Shown piece by piece: positions 1 to 4,391 of a DNA stretch of 6,835 bases (its first letter is position 1; every line of letters starts with the position of its first letter). Source of the DNA: Methylococcaceae bacterium (GTDB taxonomy: Bacteria > Pseudomonadota > Gammaproteobacteria > Methylococcales > Methylomonadaceae); contig CANNLO010000258.1 in NCBI GenBank assembly GCA_947505055.1, positions 1 through 6,835 of the forward strand, given 5' to 3'. A program made the translations under genes and the position numbers. The notes below the pieces were generated by a model. That model made no database searches, was not told the origin of the DNA, and saw only the letters and a program-made list of their open reading frames with translations.

Positions 1-100
1 AAACCTGTTCGGCTTCAGCCATTGAAACGCCATGCTTGTCGTTTTTACGCGCATTACCTTCATCCCAATCAAACCCTGTAATTTTAGTAAAATCAATCAT
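1..100 (-). CDS. brnT: BrnT-like type II toxin, N-terminal part
   Basis: The minus strand reads from an ATG at 98-100 for 33 codons and then leaves the window, so only the N-terminus is seen. It contains FDWDEGNARKNDKHGVSMAEA; the pattern F-(D/E)-W-D-x-x-K/N-x-x-x-N-x-x-KHG-(V/I)-S-F/M-x-x-A is the signature start of BrnT toxins. These are RelE-fold ribonucleases of about 90-100 residues that are neutralised by a BrnA antitoxin normally encoded just downstream, which here would lie outside the window. The start is supported because the family motif begins within about ten residues. No strong Shine-Dalgarno sequence precedes it. Whether the toxin is intact and brnA follows cannot be seen. Confidence 0.8.
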   Translation of the reverse strand, partial: MIDFTKITGFDWDEGNARKNDKHGVSMAEAEQV

Positions 101-104
101 AGGT

Positions 105-123
105 GTATATTATGAAGGTATAC
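105..123 (-). promoter_or_regulatory. possible brnT promoter/operator dyad
   Basis: GTATA at 105-109 and TATAC at 119-123 form a short inverted repeat directly upstream of the brnT-like ATG. On the minus strand this stretch also contains CATAAT, a reasonable -10 box. BrnA and similar antitoxins usually bind a palindrome over their own promoter, so this is a candidate operator. The dyad has only five pairs, so support is weak. Confidence 0.25.
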
Positions 124-246
124 GATGGAAAGCAAGTTTATCTGTTTTCAATTTGCTACAAAACAAAGAATTAATATCCGATTGGGATTACTAAAATTGA
201 CTGGCGGCTATGCGTGCGGTTGCAGTCATCCGAAAATCTTAGCCAT

Positions 247-340
247 GTCGGGTTAACGATAGCGTAACCCGACGCATTGGAGCCGTAAATGTCGGGTTAG
301 CTTATCTCGCTACGCTCAATAAGCAAACCCTTTCCGACAT
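247..340 (+). repeat. composite REP-like palindromic element, copy 1
   Basis: Two hairpins sit in tandem. The first pairs GTCGGGTTA (247-255) with TAACCCGAC (265-273). A linker reading GCATTGGAGCCG follows. The second starts with TCGGGTTA (292-299), has a loop TCTCGCTACGCTC and ends in a degenerate arm with an extra TTT (AAACCC-TTT-CCGACAT). The same hairpin-linker-hairpin unit recurs at 4383-4470, and its second half at 3369-3427. It resembles paired REP elements. The rest of 101-430 holds no gene apart from the flanking regulatory sites and a short ATGGCA/TGCCAT inverted repeat at 345-362. Confidence 0.8.
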
Positions 341-395
341 TACAATGGCAATTTGCTGCCATGACCTTACTTAAATTCCTGTTATAGCCTTCCAC

Positions 396-424
396 TTGAC
401 CACGTGTTTCCTAAGGGATACACT
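396..424 (+). promoter_or_regulatory. predicted promoter of the higB-higA-like operon
   Basis: TTGACC (396-401) and TACACT (419-424) are separated by 17 bp, matching sigma-70 spacing. The start point would fall about at the ATG at 431, so the transcript would be leaderless or nearly so. No other good Shine-Dalgarno sequence is close to that ATG; the only candidate, AGGG at 414-417, is 13 nt away. The -10 box overlaps the palindrome at 404-423. Confidence 0.45.
404..423. promoter_or_regulatory. palindromic operator candidate for the HigA-like antitoxin
   Basis: The 20-bp sequence has the form GTGT-N-TCC-N4-GGA-N-ACAC: 7 of its 10 base-pair positions are symmetric. It lies over the predicted -10 box of the toxin-antitoxin operon. 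HigA-type antitoxins carry an HTH domain and repress their own operon from such palindromes, so position and form fit an autoregulatory operator. No binding data are available to me. Confidence 0.45.
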
Positions 425-430
425 TGATTA

Positions 431-730
431 ATGAAATACGAACTTAAAAGCACCCAAACATTTAACCATTGACTCGCCAAGTTAAAAGACAGAACAATTA
501 AAAACCAGTTATTGTCCCGATTGGCCCGGGTTGAAAACGGCAATTTTGGCGACACCAAAGCGTTGTCCGCCGATTTATTTGAGCTGCGTTGCTTCTTTGG
601 CGGCGGCCTTAGGGTCTATTATACAATCCGCAATCAACAGGTTGTTCTACTTTTGATAGGCGGCGATAAGTCCAGTCAAGACCGGGATATCGAAAAAGCT
701 AAAGCCATCTTAAATACCTTGGAGACTTAA
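431..730 (+). pseudogene. HigB/RelE-type toxin (HI1419 subfamily) with in-frame stop at codon 14
   Basis: Read through one stop, the frame from ATG 431 to TAA 728-730 gives a 99-residue protein, the usual length of this family. It begins MKYELKSTQTFNH, then TGA at 470-472, then LAKLKDRTIKNQLLSRL. Relatives have Trp at this place (TFNHW-LxKLKD), so a TGG-to-TGA change is the simplest explanation. The C-terminal half keeps the hallmarks: RVENGNFGD, ELR, a GxGxRVYY-like segment (GGGLRVYY), and LLIGGDKSSQDRDIEKA. These toxins are RelE-fold mRNA endonucleases acting at the ribosome. A TTG at 512 could restart translation, but the 72-residue product would lack the N-terminal helices. The antitoxin follows 3 nt later. 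Alternatives are UGA read-through or a sequencing error. Confidence 0.85.
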
Positions 731-733
731 ACC

Positions 734-1012
734 ATGAGCGAAAGCCTGACTACCTTTAACATTGCCGAGCACCTGGAAACCGATGCAGATATCCGTGATT
801 TTTTGCGAGAAACCGCTAATTACGGCACTGCCTCCGATTTTATCCATGCGCTCAACACCGCAGCCCGTGCCAAGGGCATGGCCGAAGTCGCCAAACAAGC
901 CGGGGTGACACGCGCCAGCCTCTATAAGTCATTGGCAGATGACGGTAACCCGCGCTTTGAAACCATCGCCAAAATCGTCGAAGCCTTAGGCTGTAAACTG
1001 GTCGTGTCTTGA
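734..1012 (+). CDS. HigA-type antitoxin / HTH addiction-module antidote (HI1420 subfamily)
   Basis: This 92-residue protein is the antitoxin partner of the broken toxin just upstream. The N-terminal part (LTTFNIAEHLETDADIRDFL) is typical of HI1420-type antidotes, and residues about 48-90 form a Cro/C1-like helix-turn-helix (MAEVAKQAGVTRASLYKSL, followed by the GNPRFETIAKIVEALG segment). It should bind and block the toxin and repress the operon through the palindrome at 404-423. The ATG is supported by GGAG at 720-723, ten bases upstream and inside the end of the toxin gene, so the two are co-transcribed. No internal stop or frameshift is seen, so the antitoxin outlives its toxin here. Confidence 0.9.
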   Translation: MSESLTTFNIAEHLETDADIRDFLRETANYGTASDFIHALNTAARAKGMAEVAKQAGVTRASLYKSLADDGNPRFETIAKIVEALGCKLVVS

Positions 1013-1014
1013 TG

Positions 1015-1039
1015 CTTACCTTGCCTAGGCAGGGGTAAG
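1015..1039 (+). terminator. hairpin after the antitoxin gene
   Basis: CTTACC (1015-1020) pairs with GGTAAG (1034-1039) around the perfect palindrome TGCCTAGGCA (1022-1031). It starts 3 nt after the antitoxin stop, as expected of a terminator or 3'-end stabiliser, but no U-run follows, so it is not a canonical intrinsic terminator. Confidence 0.35.
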
Positions 1040-1102
1040 TATCAGTCAAAGGAAGTGTCAGCTTCGATTCACCTGCTTTTAACAGCCGCGCGGGTTAGTA
1101 AA

Positions 1103-1133
1103 ATGTCGGGTTACGCTATCGCTAACCCAACAT
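1103..1133. repeat. REP-like hairpin downstream of the EF-hand gene
   Basis: An ATGTCGGGTTA arm (1103-1113) faces TAACCC-A-ACAT (1123-1133) with a short loop. It is the same family as the hairpins at 247-273, 1455-1487 and 4383-4410. It lies 22 bp beyond the stop of the minus-strand EF-hand gene, between convergent transcripts, where it could act as a shared 3' end. One arm has a C-to-A change. Confidence 0.7.
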
Positions 1134-1154
1134 GGCTTATAGATTAAATTGGTG

Positions 1155-1406
1155 CTATTTATTAACGGCCTCAATTTCTTCCGCAGTCACTTTGCCATCT
1201 TTGTTGGCATCCAGTTTATCAAAATTATGTAATATTCGTAGTGCATTGCCCGCTTCGGCTTCTGCCATAGAAACACCGCCATCTTTATTGGTATCCAATT
1301 CTTTAACGCGATTAATAATTTGCTCATTTGAAAATGCGCTGGAGGTCGTTGTTGAACAACATAATGCGATGCTTACAAGAATTTTTAAAATAGATTTCGA
1401 CTTCAT
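1155..1406 (-). CDS. small exported EF-hand calcium-binding protein
   Basis: This 83-residue protein has a Sec signal peptide: basic start MKSKSILK, hydrophobic core LVSIAL, likely cleavage after SSA at residue 24. The cysteines at 16-17 do not make a good lipobox, so a soluble periplasmic or secreted protein is more likely than a lipoprotein. Two EF-hand loops follow: DTNKDGGVSMAE (38-49) and DANKDGKVTAEE (66-77). Each has acidic or polar residues at loop positions 1, 3 and 5, Gly at 6, a hydrophobic residue at 8 and Glu at 12, so both should bind calcium. After signal cleavage it is little more than one EF-hand pair. AGGA lies about 12 nt before the ATG, a rather long spacing. Its partner is unknown. 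A GTTACA half-site lies upstream at 1438-1443. Confidence 0.88.
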   Translation of the reverse strand: MKSKSILKILVSIALCCSTTTSSAFSNEQIINRVKELDTNKDGGVSMAEAEAGNALRILHNFDKLDANKDGKVTAEEIEAVNK

Positions 1407-1454
1407 TAGCTGTTTTATTCCTATATCAGTGTGAGCAGTTACATTGTTGCAGTA

Positions 1455-1487
1455 TATGTCGGGTTAAAAAAGCACCAACCCGACATA
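1455..1487. repeat. REP-like hairpin at outer edge of left inverted repeat
   Basis: TATGTCGGGTT (1455-1465) pairs perfectly with AACCCGACATA (1477-1487) around an 11-nt loop. The second arm is the first 11 bp of the left 180-bp inverted repeat. The mirror-image hairpin at the right end (4381-4410) has the same arms but a different loop, so the two ends differ just here. Confidence 0.75.
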
Positions 1488-1656
1488 CGGTGCTAATCGG
1501 TAACAATATCAGCGTAATTTATTTATACATTTTTACGAAATTGGTAAAAAATTTACTTGCGTAAACCTCTAAATACGGCCGGCATTTTTATCCTAAAACC
1601 TTATTTAACATATATTTTCATAACAATACTTACCGTCTTGTTACATTCAGTTACAA
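1477..1656 (+). repeat. left copy of 180-bp inverted repeat
   Basis: This stretch matches the reverse complement of 4212-4391 without gaps. I count 4 mismatches in 180 positions: three clustered near 1515-1520 and one at about 1614. It contains no ATG on the plus strand and no evident gene. Its inner end carries a tandem GTTACA box (1640-1655). The outer end is one arm of a REP-like hairpin. Identity stops one base before the collagen-coding sequence begins. The length is far greater than typical transposon terminal repeats, so it looks like a duplicated upstream region or a segment able to recombine rather than IS ends. Confidence 0.93.
1640..1655 (+). promoter_or_regulatory. OmpR-type tandem box in left repeat
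   Basis: GTTACA-TTCA-GTTACA: two identical hexamers exactly 10 bp apart, the head-to-tail spacing used by OmpR/PhoB-family regulators. It equals the OmpR consensus GTTACA-N4-GTTACA as I recall it. Here it abuts collagen-coding sequence, with no room for a promoter before that sequence starts. Confidence 0.5.
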
Positions 1657-1657
1657 A

Positions 1658-2296
1658 GGCGATTCTGGTTTTAAAGGGGATTCTGGTTTTAAAGGTGATA
1701 AAGGTGAGAAAGGAGTTGGCTTAACCGGGCCTGCGGGGCCTCAAGGTACTCCAGGAACTAATGGTACAAATGGCGCTTCAGGTCTACCAGGTGCTCATGC
1801 TGTAGATGGCACGGTTGTCGGCCAAACCCTCATTTGGAATGGCGCAGTTTGGACACCAACTGCTTCATCTTGTACGCCTTATCACTATGGCGACACGGGT
1901 CCTGACGGCGGTAAAGTATTTTATGTAGATGGTTCGGGTTGTCACGGTTTAGAGGCACAAGTAGCCGACGCTTCCTCAGGCACGACAATGACTTGGGCCG
2001 CAGGTATAATTGCTGCAGCAGCATTTAACATAACGACAATTACAGGCCCTTTAGGGTTAAATTGTTCAACGACAGCGCTTCCAGCAACACCTAATTGCTG
2101 GCATTTACCCAGCAAGAATGAATTGTCATGGTTATACGAACAGAAAACCGTTGTGGGTGGTTTTGCTAATGATGGCTACTGGAGCTCTACAGACTACTCA
2201 AATACTCTTGTTTGGGATCAGTACTTCGGCGGTGGCTACCAGTATTACTACACTAAGACTGCCGATGACCTAGTGCGTGCGGTTCGGGCTTTTTGA
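1658..2296 (+). pseudogene. 5'-truncated collagen-like protein with C-terminal Lcl (DUF1566-type) domain
   Basis: The frame is open from 1565 to the TGA at 2294-2296, but recognisable protein starts at 1658, one base past the end of identity of the left inverted repeat. Residues 1-45 are Gly-X-Y collagen repeats (GDSGFKGDSGFKGDKGEKG onwards). A linker follows, then an Lcl-type domain: YGDTGPDGGKVFYVDGSG, WHLPSKNELSWLY, YWSSTDYS, and the terminal RAVRAF typical of this domain. No in-frame ATG, GTG or TTG exists between the upstream stop (1562-1564) and the ATG at 1988, which lies inside the Lcl domain. Signal peptide and any N-terminal domain are therefore missing. Intact relatives are secreted or surface proteins, some binding glycosaminoglycans or host ligands. 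The reading frame has no internal stops, so truncation may be recent. Confidence 0.82.
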
Positions 2297-2351
2297 CCGC
2301 ATATCCCTTTAACCATTTTCTTTCCCGCAGGCGGGGCGATTTTAAACACCA

Positions 2352-2386
2352 CAAACCAAGCCTCTTAACCGGGGCTAGGTTTGTTT
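2352..2386 (+). terminator. intrinsic terminator of the collagen/Lcl gene
   Basis: CAAACC-A-AGCC (2352-2362) pairs with GGCT-A-GGTTTG (2373-2383), ten pairs with one mismatch, then TTT. It lies 55 nt after the stop codon. A smaller CCCGC/GCGGG hairpin precedes it near 2325. Its survival suggests the truncated gene was once normally transcribed. Confidence 0.5.
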
Positions 2387-2501
2387 CCGCTGTTGAGATG
2401 TTCCAAAACAAATAGCCAAATCCGGTTAAAGCCACCTTCATGACTGACCCTGTTGCGTAAACCACCGTGCACCACCGTTGAACCTAAAAACCGCAGTTAG
2501 T

Positions 2502-2639
2502 CCACGAAAAGCACGAAAGACACGCAATAAATCAAGACCTTGTATTTGTTAAGCTATTCACCCTTTAGGTAATGATCTACAGGGGATCTACAGTTCGGTA
2601 TCTATTTGAAAAATTTCGTGCTTTTAGTGTTTTTCGTGG
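2502..2639. repeat. 27-nt imperfect inverted repeat pair
   Basis: CCACGAAAAGCACGAAAG (start of 2502-2528) is mirrored by 2613-2639, which ends in TTTTTCGTGG; about 21-22 of 27 positions agree. The arms are 84 bp apart. A second perfect pair, TTCGGTATCTAT (2594-2605) and ATAGATACCGAA (2661-2672), interlocks with it. GATCTACAG is also repeated directly at 2574 and 2585. No gene lies inside; it may be the remnant of a small non-autonomous element. Confidence 0.6.
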
Positions 2640-2817
2640 AAAAATGATTTTTCTAGGATTATAGATACCGAATTTTTTACAAAATTTGCAATAGCTATTG
2701 CCAAGATAGTTTTGTAGGGTAGAGCAGCGCGAAACCCATCCAACGAACTTTTCGGTGAATCCACCCGATCTAATATCCGCTTTACAGTTGTTATCGAGTT
2801 ACAGCTCTTTACAAATT

Positions 2818-2840
2818 GCAACTTACCGAGTTGCTTTTTT
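2818..2840 (+). terminator. canonical intrinsic terminator without an upstream gene
   Basis: GCAACT (2818-2823), loop TACCG, AGTTGC (2829-2834), then six T residues. It points along the plus strand, yet no plus-strand gene is visible between the terminator at 2386 and here. It could end a small RNA or mark a gene that has been lost. Confidence 0.6.
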
Positions 2841-2971
2841 ATTGTTGGGGAATCGAGTATTTACAAAATAATTTGGTTTTTTTAAAAGAAACGTTGTTAT
2901 TTGGCCAAATGACTTGAATATCTGACCATAAAAATCCTTTACCAGGCGAAAAAATCGAGATACACAGGGCA

Positions 2972-3047
2972 ATGTTTGACTAACATCGCCCTATGTTTGT
3001 TAAACATTGCCCTATGTTAGTCAAACATCGGCCTATGTAAATTACAT
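2972..3047. repeat. 21-bp palindromic array A (four units)
   Basis: Four palindromes begin exactly 21 bp apart at 2972, 2993, 3014 and 3035. Units 1-3 are ATGTTTGACTAACAT, ATGTTTGTTAAACAT and ATGTTAGTCAAACAT, spaced by CGCCCT and TGCCCT. Unit 4 is the shorter palindrome ATGTAAATTACAT after CGGCCT. Unit 3 is the exact reverse complement of unit 1. A period of two helical turns would put every palindrome on the same DNA face. No gene starts directly beside it. Confidence 0.85.
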
Positions 3048-3084
3048 TTCTTATTTTTAATTTAAAATCAATAAATTAGCTCAA

Positions 3085-3210
3085 GGTTACCAGCCGCAGG
3101 GAAGAGGTTACCAAGCGCTGGTAAGAGGTTACCAAACGAAATGCAAGTGATTCCATTTGAAAAAATTACTATCCCAAGGTCAGGGAGTGCATTCCACAAG
3201 GAAATACTTG
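3085..3210. repeat. 21-bp array B (three clear and three decayed units)
   Basis: GGTTACCA starts at 3085, 3106 and 3127, followed by related 13-bp tails (AAGCGCTGGTAAGA in the middle unit). Three more diverged units continue in the same phase at 3148, 3169 and 3190, recognisable by ATTCC or TCCCA at the same offset. The minus-strand translation shows Gly every seven residues (for example NLLPALG-NLFPAAG), which is why a spurious ORF spans it. The unit differs in sequence from array A but has the same period. Confidence 0.7.
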
Positions 3211-3272
3211 CCATATTTGATATTGAGTAGCCGATTTTTATAAGCACGATAGGGTTCGCTGAACACAGTGAA

Positions 3273-3297
3273 GCGCATCTATAGCAAAACGATGCGC
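3273..3297. repeat. GCGCATC hairpin
   Basis: GCGCATC (3273-3279) pairs with GATGCGC (3291-3297) across an 11-nt loop; a further GCGCATC lies at 3325-3331. Just upstream, TTCGCTG and CAGTGAA (3255-3272) form a second short stem. Probably another intergenic palindromic repeat. Confidence 0.45.
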
Positions 3298-3368
3298 CTC
3301 CTTGCATAATTATCTTATGAGCTGGCGCATCTTATCGCGTTAAATGTCCGGTGCAGCTAAAACAAAGA

Positions 3369-3427
3369 GCAATGGAGCCGCAAATGTCGGGTTACGTTAT
3401 CTCGCTACGCTCAATAAGCTAACCCGA
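3369..3427 (+). repeat. REP-like element, half copy
   Basis: Linker GCAATGGAGCCGCAAATG is followed by a hairpin with TCGGGTTA (3387-3394) and TAACCCGA (3420-3427) around TCTCGCTACGCTC. It matches the second half of the composite elements at 247-340 and 4383-4470 and has the same orientation. The first hairpin is missing here. Confidence 0.75.
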
Positions 3428-3453
3428 ACTGGCTAAGCTTAACTTTTTGCTAG

Positions 3454-3484
3454 ATAAAATTCCCCAAGAAAGTCTTGGGGAATT
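3454..3484 (-). terminator. strong intrinsic terminator of the secreted-protein gene
   Basis: A perfect 12-bp stem, AATTCCCCAAGA (3458-3469) with TCTTGGGGAATT (3473-3484), closes a 3-nt loop. On the minus strand it is followed by TTTTATC and lies 18 nt beyond the stop codon of the 3503-3928 gene. Confidence 0.88.
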
Positions 3485-3502
3485 GTGGTGATAAGGTGTT
3501 TT

Positions 3503-3928
3503 TTACAAACCACCATTAATTACAAATACAAATTTCTCATCAAAAGTAGTGCATTTGTCGCCAGTAACTACATTTTTACAACGTTTAACTTGAAGTAGGT
3601 ATTGTGCAATAGGTGCAGCGTTGATAAAATTTGTTCTTGGAACAAAGGGTACCATGAGACTAGTCTTCAAAGAAGGATTAGGCCCTGTAGAAAAAGGAAT
3701 ATTTTCATATCCCATGCCGTCATCTTTTGCTAAAGAAACATTGGTTACTTCTTCAAGGCAATGACCACTAATTACCCAGCCACCAACATTTTGTGCGATT
3801 TGTGCGATTGTGGAAGATGTAATTTTAGGTGTACATTCATGACGGTCGTCATCAGCAAAAGCGATTTGTGTCATTGCGCTGAGAGCGCTTACGGCAAGTA
3901 TTGCTAAAATGGGTTTACGGATAGACAT
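3503..3928 (-). CDS. secreted protein of unknown function with signal peptide and four cysteines
   Basis: The 141-residue product has a clear Sec signal peptide: MSIRK, hydrophobic PILAILAVSALSA, cleavage likely after AFA at residue 25. The mature part has cysteines at 32, 57, 117 and 126, enough for two disulfides outside the cytoplasm. Segments such as GGWVISGHCLEEVTNVSLA, LKTSLMVPFVP and IAQYLLQVKRC look like short beta-strands and recall the IPT/TIG-like N-terminal domains of secreted collagen-like proteins; this is a loose resemblance, not an identification. AAGGA stands 8 nt before the ATG, and a strong terminator follows the stop. A promoter with an OmpR-type box lies about 250 bp upstream at the edge of the right inverted repeat. 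It converges on the truncated collagen/Lcl gene. Confidence 0.82.
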   Translation of the reverse strand: MSIRKPILAILAVSALSAMTQIAFADDDRHECTPKITSSTIAQIAQNVGGWVISGHCLEEVTNVSLAKDDGMGYENIPFSTGPNPSLKTSLMVPFVPRTNFINAAPIAQYLLQVKRCKNVVTGDKCTTFDEKFVFVINGGL

Positions 3929-4168
3929 AATAATTCCTTAAAAATAATGGTTAAAGACAAATAATAAATAAATTGAACTCCTTGATAAAAAGTCTTTTCT
4001 AAGACCTCAGCGTTCGCTAAATATTTTCGAAGTTCATGAAATTGTGGCAGAATATTTTAGTTAATTTAATGCAGTACTTCTTGCTCCTGAAAAACTGGGA
4101 AACTCCAGTTAGCACCATTTATCATACATAAATCAGTTATGTTTTTAAGTACTATGAATGGTTGGTGC
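3929..4168 (-). promoter_or_regulatory. long 5' leader of the secreted-protein gene
   Basis: If the promoter at 4175-4203 is correct, the transcript has an untranslated leader of about 240 nt. It could form an AACTGG/CCAGTT hairpin (4093-4110) and a short GTCTT-AGAA-AAGAC hairpin (3992-4005) followed on the minus strand by TTTTT, which resembles a weak attenuator. An 81-codon open frame on the minus strand (4066-4311) starts inside the inverted repeat and has no protein-like features. Confidence 0.35.
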
Positions 4169-4174
4169 GGGATA

Positions 4175-4203
4175 ATCTTATAAAAATGAATTACTATTTG
4201 CAA
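4175..4203 (-). promoter_or_regulatory. sigma-70-like promoter next to the OmpR-type box
   Basis: On the minus strand TTGCAA (4198-4203) and TAAGAT (4175-4180) are 17 bp apart. The tandem GTTACA box ends 9 bp upstream of the -35 hexamer, a usual place for an OmpR-type activator. The promoter lies just inside the unique segment, so the left repeat has no equivalent. Confidence 0.45.
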
Positions 4204-4211
4204 TTTCAAAA

Positions 4212-4391
4212 TTGTAACTGAATGTAACAAGACGGTAAGTATTGTTATGAAAACATATGTTAAATAAGGTTTTAGGATAAAAATGCCGGCCGTATTTAGA
4301 GGTTTACGCAAGTAAATTTTTTACCAATTTCGTAAAAATGTATAAATCACTTGCGCTGATATTGTTACCGATTAGCACCGTATGTCGGGTT
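4212..4391 (-). repeat. right copy of 180-bp inverted repeat
   Basis: Reverse complement of 1477-1656 with 4 mismatches and no gaps. Homology beyond 4391 resumes as the outer arm of the REP-like hairpin (4381-4410), whose loop differs from the left copy. The inner end carries the tandem GTTACA box on the minus strand, pointing into the segment. Confidence 0.93.
4213..4228 (-). promoter_or_regulatory. OmpR-type tandem box in right repeat
   Basis: On the minus strand GTTACA-TTCA-GTTACA, identical to the left copy. Position directly upstream of the predicted promoter of the secreted-protein gene makes it a credible activator site for the OmpR-like regulator encoded at 4979. Confidence 0.55.

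Larger units (their letters stand above)
2297..3502. other. 1.2-kb non-coding stretch between convergent genes
   Basis: I find no supportable gene here. Short open frames on the minus strand (2253-2465, 2624-2821, 3068-3307) have no family features; the last is a translation of the 21-bp repeats. The stretch holds two terminators, interlocked inverted repeats (2502-2672), a plus-strand terminator without a gene (2818-2840), two arrays of 21-bp repeats (2972-3210), a GCGCATC/GATGCGC hairpin (3273-3297) and a REP-like element (3369-3427). Confidence 0.6.

Noticed and set aside
710..1049. Minus-strand frames across the antitoxin gene.
   Set aside because: They overlap a well-recognised antitoxin with a good Shine-Dalgarno sequence and show no family features themselves.
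1..1290. The peptide GVSMAEAE occurs in both the BrnT-like fragment (near position 20) and the EF-hand protein (near 1265).
   Set aside because: The surrounding residues differ completely and each segment fits its own family (BrnT helix; end of an EF-hand loop). Treated as coincidence.
1132..1434. Plus-strand frame of 100 codons opposite the EF-hand gene.
   Set aside because: The opposite strand encodes a signal peptide and two perfect EF-hand loops; this frame is its antisense shadow.
2972..3210. Regular repeats considered as a CRISPR array.
   Set aside because: Units are 21 bp in total with only 6-bp, nearly constant gaps; there are no unique spacers of 30 bp or so and no cas gene.
3068..3307. 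Minus-strand frame of 79 codons with a LPALGNL/FPAAGNL pattern.
   Set aside because: The heptad pattern is the translation of the 21-bp DNA repeats, and there is no Shine-Dalgarno sequence or family similarity.
4066..4311. Minus-strand frame of 81 codons starting within the right inverted repeat.
   Set aside because: It spans the predicted promoter and leader of the secreted gene, has no recognisable features, and has no supporting start signal; the left repeat copy does not continue it.
1477..4391. Segment considered as an insertion sequence or composite transposon.
   Set aside because: No transposase-like frame on either strand, and the repeats are much longer than usual terminal repeats; no target duplication can be recognised because the ends lie in hairpins.
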